Source of the DNA: Chara braunii
Taxonomy: Eukaryota > Streptophyta > Charophyceae > Charales > Characeae
NCBI GenBank assembly: GCA_003427395.1
Contig: BFEA01000289.1
Location: 1,306,823-1,327,685 of the forward strand
Reading direction: 5' to 3'
Length of the DNA: 20,863 bases
The notes under the pieces are model-generated. The model saw only the letters and a program-made list of their open reading frames with translations. It was not told the DNA's origin and did not search any database. Shown here piece by piece: positions 16,822 to 20,863 of the stretch (positions within the stretch are counted from its first letter, which is position 1; each line of letters starts with the position of its first letter). Position numbers and translations under genes: made by a program.

Positions 16822-17255
16822 TCGAGGATGATCTCGTGGTGGATGAGCCGATCCGGTACTACTCCGTGCGGGGCTTTGAACACGTCGCCGTAGGTGTCGA
16901 GAAGCTCAGTGATGCGTGGGTCCGGTGATGAGTCTGTCAATGAAATGTCATGGGGAGGGAGGGCGTGAAAAAAACACACCCCCGTCTCCTCGATGTCATC
17001 CCTGGTGATGGAAGCTCGAATGCTTGCGGCGGACACCACGTGGCAGTTGATCGAAGGGTGAGGAGGAGGCACCGTGCATGGGACTAGTACTCCATTCCGA
17101 TCACGAACGTGAACGGTGTGGCGGTAGAAGTTCACCGGGTGATCCTCGCTTCGCAGCCATGACATGCCCAAGATCATGTCGAACTGAGTGTCCAAAATGT
17201 CGAAGGACACGGCCTCGCTTGCATGCGGGGCGAAGTACACGGGGACAGGGGACAA
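16710..17255 (-). pseudogene. Element 2 pol: protease C-terminal half and linker
   Basis: Contains VSFDILDTQFDMILGMSWL, the second conserved protease block, then HTVHVRDRNGVLVPC and a linker ending in [17 protein letters not shown], the segment that normally leads into Ty3 RT. The phase differs by one from both the active-site half and the RT; the upstream change lies near 17240-17285 and the downstream one at the homopolymer 16813-16821. Confidence 0.8.
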
Positions 17256-17284
17256 TCAATGCACCGATCGATTGACTTGTGCGT

Positions 17285-17977
17285 TTAACCGTCGACCAAC
17301 GTGACTTGCGTGGGCTGTAACTTCCTCCGAACGCGTGGCCCAAGGCCAACGCGTACCATAAAGTCTTGGCTGATATAGTTGCGAGTAGCTCCGCAATCGA
17401 TCAAAGCGTTGCAGGTCGCCTCTCCGATTTGAATGCAGGTCGCCTCTCCGATCTGAATGCGTATGTATAACAATGGCGCGTCGATGTCGTCGTACCGTTG
17501 TGTCTTGAACTCGCGGTCGATCTTCGCAACATAGTCGTGAAGGTCAACAACCTCTACCCCGGTGTCCATCAACGGAGTTGGTACTGCAGTGTGCAAGTAA
17601 TTCGACAATTGTGCCATGAGCACGTTGCAATGTGGTTTCAACAATCGACCGGTCGGGGGAAGGGGCATCCGTTGGAAGTCCGCGAACGTCAACGGGTCGA
17701 GCTCCTCAAGTCTAGACCATGACGTTGAAACCCCGACGAAATTTGGCGGCGAAGCTGCCGAATCGGTTGTCGATGGTGATGAAACCGTGCATGCGGTGGA
17801 TTGTTGCACGTGGAGTGGCTGGTCCAACGGTGGGACCAAGTGGACAGCGTAATCCTCGTAAGTGAACCGAGGACTCACAACATCCGCATTCTCCCCAGAT
17901 GTGTAGGAGGCCGCTAGCAAGGCGGCCGAATCTGGCAGAGTGAGAGGTGGAGTCGCCTCACCTCCCCCGCAACTCAG
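17285..17977 (-). pseudogene. Element 2 pol: start of pol and protease active-site half
   Basis: Opens in the -1 frame relative to gag at the GGGAAAC site and reads LSCGGGEATPP, then a long spacer with ADVVSPRFTYEDYAVHLVPP and HDYVAKIDREF, to NALIDCGATRNYISQDF. This is the retropepsin active site with DCGA in place of the commoner DSGA/DTGA; Cys at that site is known among plant Ty3 proteases. A 24-bp tandem duplication (17411-17458) repeats IQIGEATC just before it. The frame ends at TAA 17285-17287 after TLVDG. Confidence 0.82.
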
Positions 17978-18600
17978 TTTCCCGAGTTGATGCGATCCAG
18001 GCATTGGGAGGTCTTGTGTTTGGTGTTGTTGCACCAATAGCAGCAGCCGTATCGACTACAGTACTTGTATTCGGCCTCGATCAAGTTGAACTTGACCCAT
18101 GGTACTGGCTGTCCATTTCCCGCCGGCAATGCGGTTTTCACCATCCCTTTTCCACGGGAGTTGTTGTTGCTTCGCGGCTGGACGACGGCCACCTGATCTC
18201 CCTCACGTGATGTTGAGGTGGCTGCCAGGTCTTCCACAATGTTGTCCGGTTGGACTGCAGCGACATGTTGCGGACGCAGACCAAATTTTCCCTTCTCCAC
18301 ATAGGTTGGCTGCCACGCTGACTCCTCGTGTGCAGCAGCCCGGTTGGTCTTGATGATCTTTCGCGCCTTCTCGATAATTTCGGCAAAGTTCGTGTACTGC
18401 TTGTGATCACTGAGTGTGAGACTCAAGGTGGCACACGACCGGTTGTAGAACTCTCGGCGCACGTGCAAAAATGCCAACTGGAGATCGGGCGTTGCCATGA
18501 TCTTTTGCCATTCTGTGAGCCAATTGTGTGTTGGTGTGTTGCCTTGGGTTATGGTGAAGAGGCGGTTGATGGCGAGCGCCTGGCGTCGTCGACGATGAAC
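17974..18600 (-). pseudogene. Element 2 gag: C-terminal half with zinc knuckle
   Basis: Continues gag after a frame change near 18560-18600. It contains NWLTEWQKIMATPDLQLAFL, REFYNRSCATLSLTLS and EIIEKARKIIKTN (capsid-like helices), then a basic GRGKGMVKT-type stretch and CYWCNNTKHKTSQC, a C-x2-C-x4-H-x4-C knuckle. Ends INSGN then TGA at 17974-17976, directly on the candidate slippery site. Confidence 0.82.
17977..17983 (-). promoter_or_regulatory. Candidate -1 frameshift heptamer GGGAAAC
   Basis: On the minus strand gag reads TCG GGA AAC TGA, so G GGA AAC is in the X XXY YYZ phase and the gag stop follows at once. A one-base backward slip continues exactly in the pol frame. Ten bases downstream, GGGAGGTG (about 17959-17966) can pair with CACCTCTC across a 9-nt loop (8 pairs, one G-U), and loop AGGCG is complementary to CGCCT further on, giving a possible pseudoknot. 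Confidence 0.55.
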
Positions 18601-19808
18601 CGCTTCTTCCATTCTCTCGTCAGATCTTCCCCGGAGATTTTCTGGTATAGATGGTTGACCTGGACGCCGTTGATGGTTGCCATGTGGCTGAGCCAGATCT
18701 GGCATCCGCCCTTGACGTTGAGGAACAGCGCCGAGATGAACAAGTATTCGGGGACCTCGTGAATCCCAAGCTCCGTTGTAAAACCGTCCCACCAGACGAC
18801 TGGGTCCTGATGGGTATAGTCGTCAAATTTCTCAATCCTGAACGTTGGCATCTTGTAGTGCTTCGATGTGCTGCAATCGTTGTCGGGCAGCTGGTGCAGC
18901 TGCCTGAGTTCGGTCTGCAAGGTGCCGAGCTGCTCGCTGATGGTGGCTGGTGCAACGAAGGTGGTGATGTCGCCGAGCATTGCGACTACATGATCAACTC
19001 GTTCCTCCAATTGGCGGGTAGAGGGTGCATTACTGGACTCGCCAGCATTTGGTCTTGGTGCGCCCTTCTCCAAGTCCTGTACACGGGAATGAAGTGCCCG
19101 TGTAGCATCCTCGTGCAGACCCTTGTGGTTCTGCATTGCCCATCGGAGACTCACCAAGTCTTGGTGCTGTTTCGCCAGTTCCTGGTGTTGTTTCGCCAGT
19201 TCCTGGAGTTGTTTGTCTAACTCGGACTGTTGGTGGTTACAAGTGTAAACCAACTGTGTCACAAATTTGGAGAAAAACTCCTTGTGCTGCTCTTCCGATG
19301 TTGTGTTATCGTGGCTGGCGGATGGTTCAAAATGCCAGAACTTGAGCTTGTCGATGCTGGTGGCTTCGTGCCGCTGCAGCAGCTCTTGGGCCTCCTTGCG
19401 GAGGGCCTGGGCATCTGCTTCTGCTTCGGCCTGCAGCCACTGCTTTTCAGCTGCTGCCTCTGCCTCAGCTTGTACGCGGGCAGCCTCGGCTGCCACCTGG
19501 CGCTGCACCTCCACCTCGGTCAGTGCGAGATGAGCTAGAACCCGCTGATGGTACTCGTCAATGGACTCATCGACCTGTTGGCCTGGCAGGCCCAATGATG
19601 AACCCGTCATGGTGGCGGGGCCCTGCTGACGTGGGGCTGCTGACGTGGGGCTGCTGACGTGGGGCTGCTGATGATGTGGCACTGCTGCTGATGTGGCACT
19701 GCTGACGTGGCACTGTTGCTGACATGGCACTGGTGCTGACATGCACTTACCAAACCAGGAATGCAGGCAAAGGGTTGGGTGGGAAGGAAAACGCAGGTAG
19801 GTAACCAA
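18549..19808 (-). pseudogene. Element 2 gag: N-terminal half with coiled coils
   Basis: A 419-codon open frame, the longest in the window. The first Met is at 19808, but the Met at 19610 (MTGSSLGLPGQQVDES) is a better start because the part before it is made of short tandem repeats. From 19610 down: a long Ala/Glu/Gln helix (VQAEAEAAAEKQWLQAEAEA), a second coiled coil with ELAKQHQ repeated twice (about 19165-19205), then the capsid-like region beginning PTFRIEKFDDYTHQDPVVWW and IWLSHMATINGVQ. Frame lost at about 18570 beside a GTCGTCGACG word. Confidence 0.8.
19623..19750. repeat. Tandem 14-bp repeats with TGACGTGG motifs
   Basis: TGACGTGG occurs at 19627, 19641, 19655 and 19703, the first three with a 14-bp period; diverged relatives (TGATGTGG, TGACATGG) fill the rest. 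TGACGTGG is an ACGT-core site of the type bound by plant bZIP factors. Lies between PBS and the likely gag start. Confidence 0.7.
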
Positions 19809-20191
19809 CCAAAACTTTCCTCCCGGTCCTAATCAACAGACTAAAATAAAAAAATTAAATAAAAGAAGAGGATCACCTCCCCCCCCCTTTTTTTTTTTGT
19901 ATATCTGTCGATCTGCTATGAGTGAGGCATTTCAGAGTACTATGAGCGAGATCTAGGCAAGGTTCTGCAAAGTTTCGGCTTTCAAAAAAAAATGAGATCT
20001 TGAATTTTTTTTTTGCGCGAAATAGACTGGAGGTTCCACTTTCAGAGAAGAATATATCCAGTCCGAGAATACGACAACCTCCCTAGTTCACCTACTATGC
20101 CCAGAGTAAAACAGAAAACGAAATGCTAATATCCGAAGTTGCGAGAAAAAAATTTGCCGAGATTTGACGAAGTCCTACTTGTCTTACTAAT

Positions 20192-20244
<53 letters not shown>

Positions 20245-20288
20245 CAATAAAAAATCAGAAGGTCAAGCAAGCTGGCTACTTGATTGGG
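19809..20288 (-). other. Element 2 leader
   Basis: Non-coding sequence between gag and PBS: homopolymer C9-10/T9-10 near 19879-19898, A and T runs near 19985-20015, and the AATC microsatellite. No coding motif. Confidence 0.6.
20192..20241. repeat. (AATC)n microsatellite
   Basis: About twelve uninterrupted AATC units followed by two imperfect ones. Confidence 0.9.
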
Positions 20289-20312
20289 CGGATCCTCTGA
20301 TTGAGAGGTCCG
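20289..20312 (-). repeat. Hairpin next to element 2 PBS
   Basis: CGGA-T-CCTCT (20289-20298) pairs with AGAGGTCCG (20304-20312) around loop GATTG: nine pairs with one bulged base. It lies immediately 3' of the PBS in the element RNA and shares one base with it. Confidence 0.6.
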
Positions 20313-20323
20313 CTCCGATACCA
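20312..20323 (-). promoter_or_regulatory. Element 2 primer binding site
   Basis: Minus-strand TGGTATCGGAGC matches the initiator tRNA-Met complement TGGTATCAGAGC at 11 of 12 positions; three bases separate it from the LTR end at 20327. Confidence 0.85.
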
Positions 20324-20326
20324 AAC

Positions 20327-20769
20327 TGGTCGCATACCGTAACGGTGCAGACCAGAACAAGAACCGACCTCTCTCACATAGTACAAGATAGTGCAGCGGA
20401 AGGCTAATATACCAATGATCCGATCAATCAATGTCGCAATGCAGACCAAACATACAGCATCATCATCGTATGGTGTGAAGGGACCTGGCGCTCACACAGG
20501 AAGACTGCGCCAGTCCCAAACATACACAGACGAAGCGGAGGGGGGTTAGACGAAGAAGAGGGGAAGATGGGAATGTCGTCAACACCAAGTCTTCGGTACA
20601 GGTCCCAAATAATCCCTCGTCCAATGTCTCAATCCCAATGCCGAGTCTGAATCCAAATGTCGTCAAGTCCCGAAGTCACCAATCTCTCTCTCTCTCGTAG
20701 TCTGCAGATATTGAGAAGTTAGGTGGCGAGAGGGTGAGGGAGAGATGGTGGACTTCGAAGAGGAAGAAG

Positions 20770-20855
<86 letters not shown>

Positions 20856-20863
20856 TGTGTGTG
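20327..20863 (-). repeat. Element 2 5' LTR, partial and rearranged
   Basis: 20331-20696 aligns with 13797-14160 of the 3' LTR (R/U5 side). After a CT run the two sequences become unrelated: instead of the expected U3-ward LTR sequence there are 78 bp of GA-rich sequence and then long CT and GT microsatellites to the window end. Confidence 0.8.
20775..20863. repeat. (CT)32(GT)n compound microsatellite at window end
   Basis: 64 bp of CT followed by at least 25 bp of GT, running off the end of the sequence. Confidence 0.95.

Larger units (their letters stand above)
13794..20863 (-). mobile_element. Element 2: Ty3 chromovirus, degenerate, 5' end cut by window
   Basis: A second minus-strand LTR retrotransposon, distinct from element 1 in LTR sequence, gag and protein wording. 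Evidence: 3' LTR 13794-14805, polypurine tract, chromodomain and integrase tail, RT with YLDD, protease, gag with CCHC knuckle, PBS, and ~370 bp of matching 5' LTR starting at 20327. About 16 substitutions in ~370 compared LTR bases (hand count, near 4%). Integrase core and half of RNase H are deleted; RT has a stop; several frameshifts exist. It would need proteins from intact relatives. Confidence 0.9.

Overview
The window looks like nuclear DNA of a green plant-lineage eukaryote. There is no bacterial gene organisation; almost everything is retrotransposon. Both LTR elements carry chromodomains (plant/fungal-type Ty3 chromoviruses) and primer sites matching plant initiator tRNA-Met. The wording of the Pol proteins is what I remember from the charophyte alga Chara braunii; that attribution is recall, not a search result. 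I see no intact gene.

Layout. (1) About 389-950 and 12698-13200, plus strand: two halves of one decayed reverse transcriptase of Penelope-like type. (2) 951-12692, minus strand: an 11.7 kb Ty3 chromovirus (element 1) inserted into that RT gene. It is bounded by LTRs 951-1292 and 12330-12692 and flanked by the 5-bp duplication CATTA; the RT frame resumes exactly across the target site. Inside, read right to left, are PBS, an unusually long 3.6 kb leader full of inverted repeats, gag, protease, RT, RNase H, integrase and chromodomain, with at least eight stops and several frameshifts. The leader holds an extra diverged PBS-LTR unit abutting a single N, and two tRNA-like segments. (3) 13322-13660: a degenerate ~85-bp tandem repeat. 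(4) 13794 to the window end, minus strand: a second chromovirus (element 2) with a complete 1,012-bp 3' LTR, polypurine tract, chromodomain/integrase tail, RT, protease, gag, leader, PBS and the first ~370 bp of a matching 5' LTR. It is disabled by a stop in RT, frameshifts, and a deletion fusing RNase H to the end of integrase.

Most interesting points: in element 2, gag ends directly on a correctly phased GGGAAAC heptamer followed by a predicted stem-loop, with pol in the -1 frame, a candidate programmed frameshift site; element 1 also has pol in -1 relative to its zinc-knuckle frame. The element 1 leader contains three tandem hairpin units, a nested cruciform-like block, a run of five short hairpins and a long purine tract. 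I found no sign of a novel defence or metabolic system; the novelty here is in retroelement architecture.
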